Below are positions 50,536-59,369 of a stretch of DNA of 61,763 bases, piece after piece (the first letter of the stretch is position 1; every line of letters begins with the position of its first letter). The notes under the pieces are model-generated. The model was not told the DNA's origin. It saw only the letters and a program-made list of their open reading frames with translations, and did no database searches. The translations under genes were made by a program, and so were the position numbers. Location of the stretch: NCBI GenBank assembly GCA_029237685.1, contig JAQZBV010000027.1, positions 1-61,763 of the forward strand, written 5' to 3'. The stretch comes from Cytophagaceae bacterium. Its GTDB lineage: Bacteria; Bacteroidota; Bacteroidia; Cytophagales; Cytophagaceae.

Positions 50536-50692
50536 TCTTCGAATACAAGGCTAGAAAGACTTAAATCTAATTATGCTTTAGACCATAAGTATCATGTAAC
50601 CATTTCCTCATTCTTTTTTTGAATGTAAAAAGGCTTTCAATAAAACCTAGTATCTTAATGAGCAATCTGGGTTAAATAAAGCGAAATAAAAC

Positions 50693-50700
50693 TATTTTTG
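50693..50700 (+). promoter_or_regulatory. -7 promoter element of tgt
   Basis: TATTTTTG matches TAnnTTTG exactly and lies 26 bp before the ATG at 50727. The -33 part is weak (CTGGGTTAA region). Confidence 0.55.
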
Positions 50701-50726
50701 TAGCAAAATTTTCCGTGAGGACTAAA

Positions 50727-51854
50727 ATGTTTGAGATAAAAGGATTAGATCCGGGTTCAAGTGCAAGGGCAGGGGTATTGCGTACCGCACACGGTGACAT
50801 TCCCACACCGATCTTTATGCCGGTAGGTACGGCTGGTACAGTGAAGGCCGTTCACCAGCGCGACCTCGAGCAAGACATCAATGCGCCTATTATACTGGCT
50901 AATACCTATCATCTGTATTTGCGTCCGGGTATGGAGATCATAGAAAAGTCCGGAGGCATACATGGCTTTAACGGATGGAAACGCCCGGTATTGACAGATA
51001 GTGGAGGGTTTCAGGTGTATTCATTAGCCGGTATCCGCAAGATCAAAGAAGACGGCGTAGAATTCCGGTCGCACATCGACGGGTCCAAACATTTATTTAC
51101 ACCGGAGAGTGTCATGGATATTCAACGTACCATTGGTGCCGATATCATCATGGCCTTTGACGAGTGTACCCCTTATCCCTGTGAATTTGGTTACGCGCAA
51201 AAATCATTGGGCATCACGCACCACTGGTTAAAAAGATGCTGCGAACGATTTGATACTACGGAAGAAAAATACGGCCATAAGCAAATGTTGTTTCCGATTG
51301 TCCAGGGCAGTGTATACAAAGACCTGAGGAAACAATCTGCGGAAGTGATTGCCTCCTTTGAACGGGAAGGCAATGCGATTGGCGGCTTGTCTGTTGGGGA
51401 GCCGGCAGAAGATATGTATGAAATGACGGAACTGGTTTGTTCGATTTTACCGAAAGATAAACCCCGCTACCTCATGGGTGTCGGCACTCCTGCCAATATT
51501 CTTGAATGCATCGCACTGGGAATAGACATGTTTGATTGTGTCATGCCGACCCGTAATGCCAGAAACGGCATGCTTTTTACTACACATGGGATCATCAACA
51601 TCCGCAATGAAAAGTGGAAAACAGATTTCAGTTTGATCGATGATGGGTTGGATTCTTACCTCAATCAATATTATACCAAAGCATACCTGAGCCATTTGGT
51701 GCGCAGCGATGAAATGTTGGGAGCCATGATTGCAAGTACACAAAACCTGAGCTTTTATTTGTGGTTGGTAAGAGAAGCAAGAGTGAAAATTTTAGAAGGA
51801 ACGTTTCGTCAGTGGAAAGAGGAAACCCTAAAGCGAGTGATGCAAAGATTATAA
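50727..51854 (+). CDS. tgt: tRNA-guanine transglycosylase (queuine tRNA-ribosyltransferase)
   Basis: A 375-residue enzyme that exchanges guanine for preQ1 at position 34 of tRNAs with GUN anticodons. The ATG at 50727 (MFEIKGLDPGSSARAGVL) is preferred over the GTG at 50715. The general acid/base region LTDSGGFQVYSL and the nucleophile region GIDMFDCVMPTRNARNG are intact. The usual zinc cluster CxCxxC before the AYLxHL motif is absent: the sequence reads SLIDDGLDSYLNQYYTKAYL then SHLV. I believe other Bacteroidota Tgt proteins also lack it. It overlaps nothing and is 4 bp before the LptF/G gene. Confidence 0.95.
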   Translation: MFEIKGLDPGSSARAGVLRTAHGDIPTPIFMPVGTAGTVKAVHQRDLEQDINAPIILANTYHLYLRPGMEIIEKSGGIHGFNGWKRPVLTDSGGFQVYSLAGIRKIKEDGVEFRSHIDGSKHLFTPESVMDIQRTIGADIIMAFDECTPYPCEFGYAQKSLGITHHWLKRCCERFDTTEEKYGHKQMLFPIVQGSVYKDLRKQSAEVIASFEREGNAIGGLSVGEPAEDMYEMTELVCSILPKDKPRYLMGVGTPANILECIALGIDMFDCVMPTRNARNGMLFTTHGIINIRNEKWKTDFSLIDDGLDSYLNQYYTKAYLSHLVRSDEMLGAMIASTQNLSFYLWLVREARVKILEGTFRQWKEETLKRVMQRL

Positions 51855-51858
51855 GCAT

Positions 51859-52938
51859 ATGCTGAAAAAACTGGATGTCTATATCATAAGAACCTTCCTC
51901 ACCACCTACGTGTTTGTGGTGGCCTTGCTGATCGCGGTATTGGTAGTGGTGGACATTACAGAGAAGCTCGATGACTTTATCAAGAGTGGATTAAGTCCTT
52001 ATACCATCATGACGGAATATTACTTCAAATTTATTCCTTACCTGGTCAATCTGCTTAGTCCCATTACTATTTTTATCGCGACGATATTTGTGACGGCCAA
52101 CATGGCGGCACGTGTAGAGATCATTGCGATTTTATGTTCCGGTGTAAGCTTTCTGCGTTTTCTCAGACCGTTTGTGCTAGGCGCGGCCGTTATTGGGATG
52201 TTGTCGTTTTACATGGGCGAGTGGTTAATTCCGGTAGCGAACAAGGCAAGAGTAGATTTTGAAAACAAATACATCAAAGAGAATTATTATTTCGGCGGCA
52301 GGAATGTCCATTTAAAAACATCGCTAGACACCTACGTATTCCTGGAGAGTTACAACAACCATACGAAAGTCGGCTACCAGTTTACACTGGAGAAAATTGA
52401 TGGCAACCACATGCGTTACAAACTCAAGGCTCCACGCATCGAATGGAAAGAAGACAAGAAGAAATGGTTCGTAGAAAGTTATGTAGAGCGTTCCTTCAAA
52501 GACGGCAAGGAAACATTTACCAAAGGCTTTAACAGAGACTTGGTGCTTGACATGCGACCGGATGATTTTGAGAGTACGTATTTGCTTTACGAAACCTTTA
52601 CGATGGGTGAGTTGGCTGATCACATCGAGAAACTGGAATTACGAGGCGCGGAAGATGTAGGCATCTACATTGCGGAGAAGTATCAACGCTACACGTATCC
52701 TTTTGCGGTGATCATGTTGACACTGATGGGCGTTTTTATCTCTGCACGTAAGACAAGAGAAGGTCCGGGATTAAAAATAGCCTTGGGTTTCGCCTTGGCA
52801 TTTGTGTACATCATTTTTGTGATCACCAGCCGAAGCATGGCCAATGTAGGTTCTGTCGGGCCTATTGTAGCAGCCTGGTTGCCGAATGTCATTTTCGGAA
52901 GTGTGGCGTTTTGGTTGTATAGGAAAGTACCAAAATAG
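51859..52938 (+). CDS. LptF/LptG-family permease (lipopolysaccharide export)
   Basis: A 359-residue inner-membrane protein of the YjgP/YjgQ family, the transmembrane part of the LPS exporter LptB2FG. Three N-terminal membrane segments (about 12-32, 58-80, 100-120) and three C-terminal ones (about 280-355) flank a periplasmic beta-jellyroll-like part (YFGGRNVHLKTSLDTYVFLE). Whether it is LptF or LptG cannot be told from sight. The tgt-lptF/G pairing is frequent in this phylum. It ends at the simple repeat 52938-53044. Confidence 0.93.
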   Translation: MLKKLDVYIIRTFLTTYVFVVALLIAVLVVVDITEKLDDFIKSGLSPYTIMTEYYFKFIPYLVNLLSPITIFIATIFVTANMAARVEIIAILCSGVSFLRFLRPFVLGAAVIGMLSFYMGEWLIPVANKARVDFENKYIKENYYFGGRNVHLKTSLDTYVFLESYNNHTKVGYQFTLEKIDGNHMRYKLKAPRIEWKEDKKKWFVESYVERSFKDGKETFTKGFNRDLVLDMRPDDFESTYLLYETFTMGELADHIEKLELRGAEDVGIYIAEKYQRYTYPFAVIMLTLMGVFISARKTREGPGLKIALGFALAFVYIIFVITSRSMANVGSVGPIVAAWLPNVIFGSVAFWLYRKVPK

Positions 52939-53044
52939 AGAACTGAAACTGAGAACTGAAAACTGAGAACTGAAAACAGAGAACTGAAAACAGAGAACTG
53001 ATATTATCGATTTCAGTTTTCCGTTCTCCGTTCTCAGTTTTCAC
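52938..53044. repeat. AACTGAAAACTG-type simple inverted repeat between convergent genes
   Basis: GAGAACTGAAAACTGAGAAC-type units on the left face TCAGTTTTCCGTTCTCCGTT and TCTCAGTTTTCAC on the right, so the gap can form one long hairpin. Same word as 35437-35508. Confidence 0.75.
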
Positions 53045-53859
53045 TAAACTCCACTAACAACTTTTACCTTATAGTGCTCCGGCCATTCCATCTCCTCCAA
53101 CGAATGATCTTCCTTAAATATCCCATAGACCGCAGATCCTGACCCACTCATGGAAGCGTAGTCTGCGCCCATCTTATATAATTTTTCTTTGATTTGAGCA
53201 ACTTCGGGAAATTGCACAAAAAGATGTTCTTCAAATTGATTATGCAGTTTGTTTTTCCAGGATGCAGGTTTGTCTTGCAGCACTTCTTCCAGATGAATCG
53301 GTGCAGGTCTTGGTGTGACGCCCGCGTAAGCTTGTTGCGTGGAAATATGAATGCCGGGATGTACTAAAAGAATACGGTAGCCTTTCAGGGAGCATGCGAT
53401 AGGACTCAATACTTCTCCTCTTGAGGTAGCGATACAAGGAGTAGCGTGTATAAAAAAAGCGCAGTCACTCCCCAATTGTGCGCTGAGACCGATCAACTCC
53501 TCTTTGGAAAGAGAAAGTTCATACAATTGATTGAGTAAGAGCAAAGCCACTGCTGCATCAGCTGAACCTCCGCCCAAACCGGCACCCATCGGAATGGCTT
53601 TGTGTAAATGAATCGAACTGGTAGGGATGGTGTGATTTTTTTTCAGCAGCTCATAAGCTTTGACCACCAGGTTTGATCCGGAATCGCCCGGTATATTCAG
53701 ACCACTGCTTGAAAAGGAGAAAGAAGAAGAGGGGATAATCTCCAGTGCTTCTTCCCAGGCAACAGGATAAAAACAAGATACGAGGTCATGATAGCCATCA
53801 CTTCTTTTGGAAGTAATGTATAAACCCAGATTAATTTTTGCATGAGGAAAGCCGACCAT
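53044..53859 (-). CDS. ispE: 4-diphosphocytidyl-2-C-methyl-D-erythritol kinase
   Basis: A 271-residue GHMP kinase of the non-mevalonate isoprenoid pathway; it phosphorylates CDP-methylerythritol. It starts MVGFPHAKINLGLYITSKRS with DGYHDL, has the ATP loop AIPMGAGLGGGSADAAVALL, and the third motif SMSGSGSAVYGIF. Length is typical. It is divergent from the acetyltransferase gene and converges with lptF/G. Confidence 0.96.
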   Translation of the reverse strand: MVGFPHAKINLGLYITSKRSDGYHDLVSCFYPVAWEEALEIIPSSSFSFSSSGLNIPGDSGSNLVVKAYELLKKNHTIPTSSIHLHKAIPMGAGLGGGSADAAVALLLLNQLYELSLSKEELIGLSAQLGSDCAFFIHATPCIATSRGEVLSPIACSLKGYRILLVHPGIHISTQQAYAGVTPRPAPIHLEEVLQDKPASWKNKLHNQFEEHLFVQFPEVAQIKEKLYKMGADYASMSGSGSAVYGIFKEDHSLEEMEWPEHYKVKVVSGV

Positions 53860-53953
53860 AAAAACCTAAAATTTGAATTACCGTATTTAATGTAAATATA
53901 ATCCTGTAATTTGATCGAGAGAATTTTATTCAACTTTTTAGAGATATAAAAAT

Positions 53954-54562
53954 ATGTTACTATACGGAGCAAGCGGCCATGCTAAGGTGGTTCGGGACTG
54001 CATCCTTGCCAAGGGCAAGACGGTCAATGCACTTTTTGATGATAATACCGATCTGATCAAGTTGGATGACACTCCGGTAGTGGGCATTTACCGGGCTGAT
54101 TACGAATCAGGATTACCGGTAATCGTAACAGTGGGAGATAACTTGGTCCGTAAAAAACTGGTTTCAAGAGTAAAGCATACGTTTGGCTCAGCCATTCATC
54201 CTTCCGCTATCGTGTCCGCTTACGCGAAAGTTGGAGAAGGATCAGTGGTAATGCCGGGAGTGATCGTGAATGCAGCAACTGTTGTAGGCAAACATTGCAT
54301 TATAAACTCATCAGCTACTATAGAGTACGAGTGTACATTGGAAGATTTTGTTCACATTTCACCCGATGTAACCTTATGCGCCGGAACTTCTGTAGGAGAA
54401 GGCACACACATCGGGGCAGGAGCTACGATTATACCCCATAAAAAAATCGGGAAATGGTGTGTAATCGGCGCCGGTTCTGTCATTACCCAGGATATTCCGG
54501 ATTATTCCATGGTTGTTGGAGTTCCTGGTAAGATTATCAAAGCGCTTGTCAAAAAAGTATAA
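53954..54562 (+). CDS. NeuD/PglD-family sugar O- or N-acetyltransferase
   Basis: A 202-residue protein. An N-terminal Rossmann-like part (LLYGASGHAKVVRDCILAKG) binds the sugar substrate. The C-terminal left-handed beta-helix of hexapeptide repeats (AIVSAYAKVGEGSVVMPGVI, GTHIGAGATIIPHKKIG) binds acetyl-CoA. This is the standard NeuD/PglD layout. It probably decorates a surface sugar; no other glycan genes are nearby. It ends at its own terminator. Confidence 0.93.
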   Translation: MLLYGASGHAKVVRDCILAKGKTVNALFDDNTDLIKLDDTPVVGIYRADYESGLPVIVTVGDNLVRKKLVSRVKHTFGSAIHPSAIVSAYAKVGEGSVVMPGVIVNAATVVGKHCIINSSATIEYECTLEDFVHISPDVTLCAGTSVGEGTHIGAGATIIPHKKIGKWCVIGAGSVITQDIPDYSMVVGVPGKIIKALVKKV

Positions 54563-54587
54563 GTAAAGAATAAAATTTACTAAATTC

Positions 54588-54620
54588 ACAGTCCCGGCTC
54601 GATCAGTCGGGACTGTTTTA
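54588..54620 (+). terminator. Rho-independent terminator
   Basis: ACAGTCCCG (54588-54596) pairs with CGGGACTGT (54608-54616), followed by TTTTA. It ends the acetyltransferase unit 21 bp before the next start. Confidence 0.85.
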
Positions 54621-54640
54621 TTTATATAGCCCTATCGTTC

Positions 54641-57600
54641 ATGAAGACAATTGTTTTTGTACTCGTATTTAGCTTATCACTGAGCACAGCCTATTCTCAA
54701 CAATCATTAGATAATCTTTTTAAGAGAATAGAAAAAGGATACGAAAAGGGAGATTATAAAGTTTTCTTTAAAAACAACCAGGACTTGATCAAAAAAGCTT
54801 CCGGTAACAATAAGTATGAAATAGCTTCCGCACATTTTTTAGCGGCACGCGGAGCGGATCTCATGGGAAATTTTGAAAAATATAAGTACCATATCGCCAT
54901 TGCTGAAAAATTATTTCAAGAGTGCGATCCTGCCGACCTTAAGGCTTATGCGAAAACAGGCTTATATGCTATCGATGCCTTTATCTCTTACGGGAATTAT
55001 AAGCAGGCCGCGCTTTACCTGAATAAAATACAATCGGCTTCAACAAATTCATCTGTTCTGTCAGATAGCACACTCGTCTTTGAGCTGAAAGAACATGAAG
55101 CCAAAATATACTTCAATCAAGGGTTTCATCTGAAAGCGCAAAAGGTATTGCCTGAAATTATTGCTTATAGAAAAAGCAAAATGACAAAGTTTGATTGGGC
55201 TTTTGACAAAAAGAAAAACAAGTTGGTGAAGGTGAAATTAAGTGCTCAGGAACGTGCCTTAAGAAAAAGAAACTATGCTTTAATGAAAGAATTGGAAGCA
55301 GAAATTGTGTTCGAAAATGGCGACTATTCAAAAGCCGTTGAAATGAGCACAGCCAATGAAGAGTGGATTCGTAAGAATATAGGCAAGAAGGATATCGCTT
55401 TTGTAAACAATCAATTTATTCAAGGACTATACAGCGAATCGCAGGAAGATTTTGATGAAGCGAATGAATATTTTTTGAAAGCAGATAAAAGTATTAAAAA
55501 AACCAAGTACGGTCGTTACAGATCCTACAGCAGAGAAGCAATGGAAATCAACGAATACCTTGTTTCTTCCTACAGTTATACCAGACACGTAACGAAATAT
55601 TCAAAGCGCAAGCGTTTGCTCGAAAAAAAGGTAAAGAAGTATTATGGTAAGAACAATTACTATTATGCCCGAGTACAAATGCTTACGGCCAGAAAAAACT
55701 TATACCTGGGCAATTGGGCAAAAGCAGAAGAAATCATCAACAAGTGCTTGCAACAATTCACGGCTTTACCGGAAGATCATTTAGAAAGAGCGGAGGTTTT
55801 AATTGATTTGTATCAGGCCCAATTGGAATTGAACAAGTATGAAGAAGCGCAATTATCATTGGAAGGTTCTGCTTTCATTAAGAAGACCATGCTGGGAGAA
55901 GACGCTCCGCTTTATCACATGGATGAACTCTATATTGCCAATTATTATGTAGAGCATTCGGATAACTTTGCTAAAGCAGAAGAAATCTATAACAATAGTT
56001 TATGGAATGTGGTGTCAAAGGAAATCAATCACAAACACAAATCTTACCTGACTTTTTTAGAAGAAGAAATTTCCTTGTATCAGATCACAGATAAGTTTGA
56101 TGTGGCCAATACAAAAGGAAAAGCGATCTTGAACGAGGCCTCTGCTAATTTTGGTACTACATCTCTTGAATATGCTGCTGCATTGATAAAAGCCAGTGAT
56201 GTACTGATTGATGTCGGGAAATACGCGGAGGCAGAAATAAACCTGACACTGGCATTGAAGCTCATTGAAGCAAGGGGTTCTTCTAATGACAATGGGATAT
56301 TAGTGTATGCATTAGAAACCATGTCTCGCTTGTATGTGATTCTGGGTAATTTTGACCAGGCAGAAAAGATGTTGAACAAATCTTTCAAAATATCTAAGAA
56401 GACGAGTAACGAAGATAAATTGGCCATCGCCATTGAAGAAAGAGCAATGCTCTACATCAATACCGGACGTTATTCTGAAATGGAAGGGAAACTAAAGTCT
56501 GTTATAGATACGAAAGAGAAACGTTATGGCAAGGACAACAGAACGCTGATCAAGCCACTCAATTACCTGGCTTATTTGTACTACATTATGGGAGATTATG
56601 GTAGTTCTGAAAAAATATTGGTTCGTACCATGAACATCAGTAAAAAAGTATTCGGCGAAAAATCATTGAGGTATTCTGAATCATTACACATACAGGCATT
56701 GGTCTATCAGGCCATGGGCGATTATGAAAGAGCGCTCGAATTGGAACAACAAGTTTACGATATACAAGTGAAGCAATTAGGCAAGCAACACATCAGTGTG
56801 GCCAGTACGTTAAATGAGTTGGCTTTGTTTAAGTTCTACAATAAGGAAGAGAACGTGAAGGTTGAAAGTTTATTCAATCAGTCCCTAGAGGTAATTGATC
56901 AGAACTTAGGTAAAAGCAATTTGTTGTACGCGGAAGTATTGAAAAACATGTCATTGTTTTACCTCGGCACCAACGAAACCACAAAGGCGGAAAAAGCGAT
57001 TGATGTTGCCTATAGAATATGGATTGAGAAATTTGGTGATCAAAACAAGCACATCGCAGAGTATTATTACATCAAAGGGAATATTGATTTCACCAAGAAA
57101 GATTTCATCAATGCCAACAACGATTACATCAGTGCGAAAAACCTTTACCAGGTAGTATTTAACAACAAGCACCCCGATTATATAAAGGCACTTGGCAAAA
57201 GTGCTCAGATGCAATACGTATTAGGCGACTATAAAAACGCCATCTATTTTGCCAATGAAACGGTTACCAGTTACCTCGCCTTCATTGCGGGTCAGTTCCC
57301 TTCTTTGAGTGAGCGTGAAAAAACAAAATCCTGGAATACGATGAGAACGGATTTTGAATTTTATTATTCCATGGCCTTGTCATTGAAAGATAAAAATCCA
57401 GAGCTTCTTGCCAATGCGTACAATATCAGTATGTCTACGAAAGCTCTTATGCTTTCGTCCTCTGTAAAACTGAAGCAACGCATTCTGAATAGTGGAGACA
57501 GTCTTTTGGTCAATCGCTACCAGTCCTGGATCGGTAAAAAAGAATTGCTTTCACAGTTGTATTCGATGAATGCGACTCAAATTAGTACTTCAGGTTATGA

Positions 57601-58861
57601 CCTGAGTTCGATTGAGAAAGAAGTTGAAAATTTGGAAAAAGTATTGAGCGAGTCTTCAGAGTTGTTTGCTGAAAACTACGAGAAGAAAACCATAGATTGG
57701 AAATCACTTCGTAAAGTATTGACAGAAAATGAAGCGGCAGTTGATATTATTCGCTTCAGGAAGTTTGAAAAAGGATTTACAGATGAAGTTCAATACGCGG
57801 CGCTGGTGGTTACGGCTGCCACGAAAGACAATCCGGAAGCAGTGGTGATGGCGAATGGAAATGAGCTGGAATCAAAATACCTGAAGTATTACCGCAATTG
57901 CATGAAATATAAGATCGATGATGAGAAGTCGTACACTAATTATTGGCTTCCTATAAAGGACATCATCGGAGATCGTAAAACTATATACTTCTCACCGGAA
58001 GGGGTTTTCAATCAGATCAATTTGGAATCCATCCCGTTGGGTAGCAACCGCTATGTAATCGATGAAAGAGAAATTGTATTGCTCAGCAACATGAAAGATT
58101 TGTTAGTGGATAAGTACCGGAATGCTAAAGCCAACAAAACGACTAAGCAAATAGGTAAAACCAATAATACAGTTGCTTTGATAGGCAATCCAAAATATTA
58201 TCAGGATGGGCACGGGCATGTGAAACAACTGCCGGGTGCTGAAGAAGAAGTAAAGCTAATTAGCCAAACATTTGGGGACAAAGGATGGGATGTTTCTTCT
58301 TATGTATTTGACAAAGCGGAAGAAGCCTCAATCAAAAAAATGATTAGCCCAAATGTCTTCCATATCGCCACACATGGATTCTTTTTGGAAGATGTAAAAC
58401 AATCTAAAGAACTGAATGAATTGGCTACCGATATTTCTCAAAATCCTCTACTCAGGTCCGGACTGATTTTGGAAAACGGAGGATCTTTGATCGAAAAGAA
58501 TGATGTACTTGATTTTAATACGGAGGAAGGAATTTTGACCGCTTACGAAGCCATGAACCTAAACTTTGACCATACCGATCTGGTGGTATTAAGTGCCTGT
58601 GAGACTGGTTTAGGAGATTTGATGTTAGGAGAAGGGGTTTATGGATTACAACGTTCCTTTATGGTAGCAGGCGCTCATAATATAATCATGAGCTTGTTTA
58701 AAGTGCCGGATCAACCTACCATGGAATTGATGGCTAGTTTTTATAAAAACTGGTTAGAAACAGGGGATAAACGAAAAGCCTTCCTGGATGCTCAAAAGAC
58801 AGTAAGGCAAAAGTATCCCGAGCCGATTAATTGGGGGGCCTTTGTAATGATAGGTTTATAA
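54641..58861 (+). CDS. Secreted TPR-CHAT protein (caspase-like protease fold)
   Basis: A 1406-residue exported protein (signal peptide 1-19, ending TAYSQ). Residues about 30-890 are TPR pairs (for example GDYERALELEQQVYDIQVKQ). Residues about 1055-1406 form a CHAT domain of the caspase/separase clan. The expected His1245 (FHIATHGFF) and Cys1320 (VVLSACETGLGD) are both present, so it may be an active peptidase. The end KYPEPINWGAFVMIGL is typical of CHAT domains. Substrate and activator unknown. It is exported, unlike gRAMP-CHAT or other defence CHAT proteins. Single gene with its own terminator. Confidence 0.93.
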   Translation: MKTIVFVLVFSLSLSTAYSQQSLDNLFKRIEKGYEKGDYKVFFKNNQDLIKKASGNNKYEIASAHFLAARGADLMGNFEKYKYHIAIAEKLFQECDPADLKAYAKTGLYAIDAFISYGNYKQAALYLNKIQSASTNSSVLSDSTLVFELKEHEAKIYFNQGFHLKAQKVLPEIIAYRKSKMTKFDWAFDKKKNKLVKVKLSAQERALRKRNYALMKELEAEIVFENGDYSKAVEMSTANEEWIRKNIGKKDIAFVNNQFIQGLYSESQEDFDEANEYFLKADKSIKKTKYGRYRSYSREAMEINEYLVSSYSYTRHVTKYSKRKRLLEKKVKKYYGKNNYYYARVQMLTARKNLYLGNWAKAEEIINKCLQQFTALPEDHLERAEVLIDLYQAQLELNKYEEAQLSLEGSAFIKKTMLGEDAPLYHMDELYIANYYVEHSDNFAKAEEIYNNSLWNVVSKEINHKHKSYLTFLEEEISLYQITDKFDVANTKGKAILNEASANFGTTSLEYAAALIKASDVLIDVGKYAEAEINLTLALKLIEARGSSNDNGILVYALETMSRLYVILGNFDQAEKMLNKSFKISKKTSNEDKLAIAIEERAMLYINTGRYSEMEGKLKSVIDTKEKRYGKDNRTLIKPLNYLAYLYYIMGDYGSSEKILVRTMNISKKVFGEKSLRYSESLHIQALVYQAMGDYERALELEQQVYDIQVKQLGKQHISVASTLNELALFKFYNKEENVKVESLFNQSLEVIDQNLGKSNLLYAEVLKNMSLFYLGTNETTKAEKAIDVAYRIWIEKFGDQNKHIAEYYYIKGNIDFTKKDFINANNDYISAKNLYQVVFNNKHPDYIKALGKSAQMQYVLGDYKNAIYFANETVTSYLAFIAGQFPSLSEREKTKSWNTMRTDFEFYYSMALSLKDKNPELLANAYNISMSTKALMLSSSVKLKQRILNSGDSLLVNRYQSWIGKKELLSQLYSMNATQISTSGYDLSSIEKEVENLEKVLSESSELFAENYEKKTIDWKSLRKVLTENEAAVDIIRFRKFEKGFTDEVQYAALVVTAATKDNPEAVVMANGNELESKYLKYYRNCMKYKIDDEKSYTNYWLPIKDIIGDRKTIYFSPEGVFNQINLESIPLGSNRYVIDEREIVLLSNMKDLLVDKYRNAKANKTTKQIGKTNNTVALIGNPKYYQDGHGHVKQLPGAEEEVKLISQTFGDKGWDVSSYVFDKAEEASIKKMISPNVFHIATHGFFLEDVKQSKELNELATDISQNPLLRSGLILENGGSLIEKNDVLDFNTEEGILTAYEAMNLNFDHTDLVVLSACETGLGDLMLGEGVYGLQRSFMVAGAHNIIMSLFKVPDQPTMELMASFYKNWLETGDKRKAFLDAQKTVRQKYPEPINWGAFVMIGL

Positions 58862-58880
58862 TTACATTTTATTGTTAAGG

Positions 58881-58916
58881 ACAGGTTCTATTGAAAAATA
58901 GAACCTGTTTTGTTTT
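58881..58916 (+). terminator. Rho-independent terminator
   Basis: ACAGGTTCTATT (58881-58892) pairs perfectly with AATAGAACCTGT (58897-58908) around GAAA, followed by TTTGTTTT. Confidence 0.9.
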
Positions 58917-59369
58917 AAAAAGGAAAATTGCACCCAGTAGGGTAGAGATGATCTAATACATGCTTAATATTGGCTAATCATTTTTTGATCGTTTTTTTGC
59001 TTTTTATAGGAGGTCTAAATGGATAAGCTTAATGGGTAAAAGAGTGAAATTTAGTTAGTTCAATCAAACTTACTAAAGCTTTTTTGTTGAAATTGAGGGT
59101 CTGCTTTACATAGAGAGGAAGGCCTCAGTCTATATATTATTTAGATTAAACGGTGCTAGAAGGCTTTTGGCTATAGGAAAAGTTAAATTTTCGAGTCAAA
59201 TGTTACAATTGAAAAGGTTTAATTGTGACTTTATTAATATATTTTTTTGTTTTTCTTCGTGTTTTTGTGCGATTTAAACTTTATTTTCGAATCTGATCTA
59301 ATTATGTACCAATGCAATTAGTGCATTTAAGTCAGATATAATTGTATTTCATAAGTAAAACTAGCATAT
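58917..59369. other. Gene-free stretch upstream of the chitinase gene
   Basis: 453 bp of AT-rich sequence. No open frame, repeat or hairpin of note is seen. T-rich tracts near 59240-59270 could hold a promoter, but no unambiguous TAnnTTTG at a fitting distance was found. A long leader with regulatory role is possible but unsupported. Confidence 0.5.

Noticed and set aside
58917..59369. Riboswitch or structured leader before the chitinase gene
   Set aside because: No conserved riboswitch core or stable hairpin could be recognised by eye.
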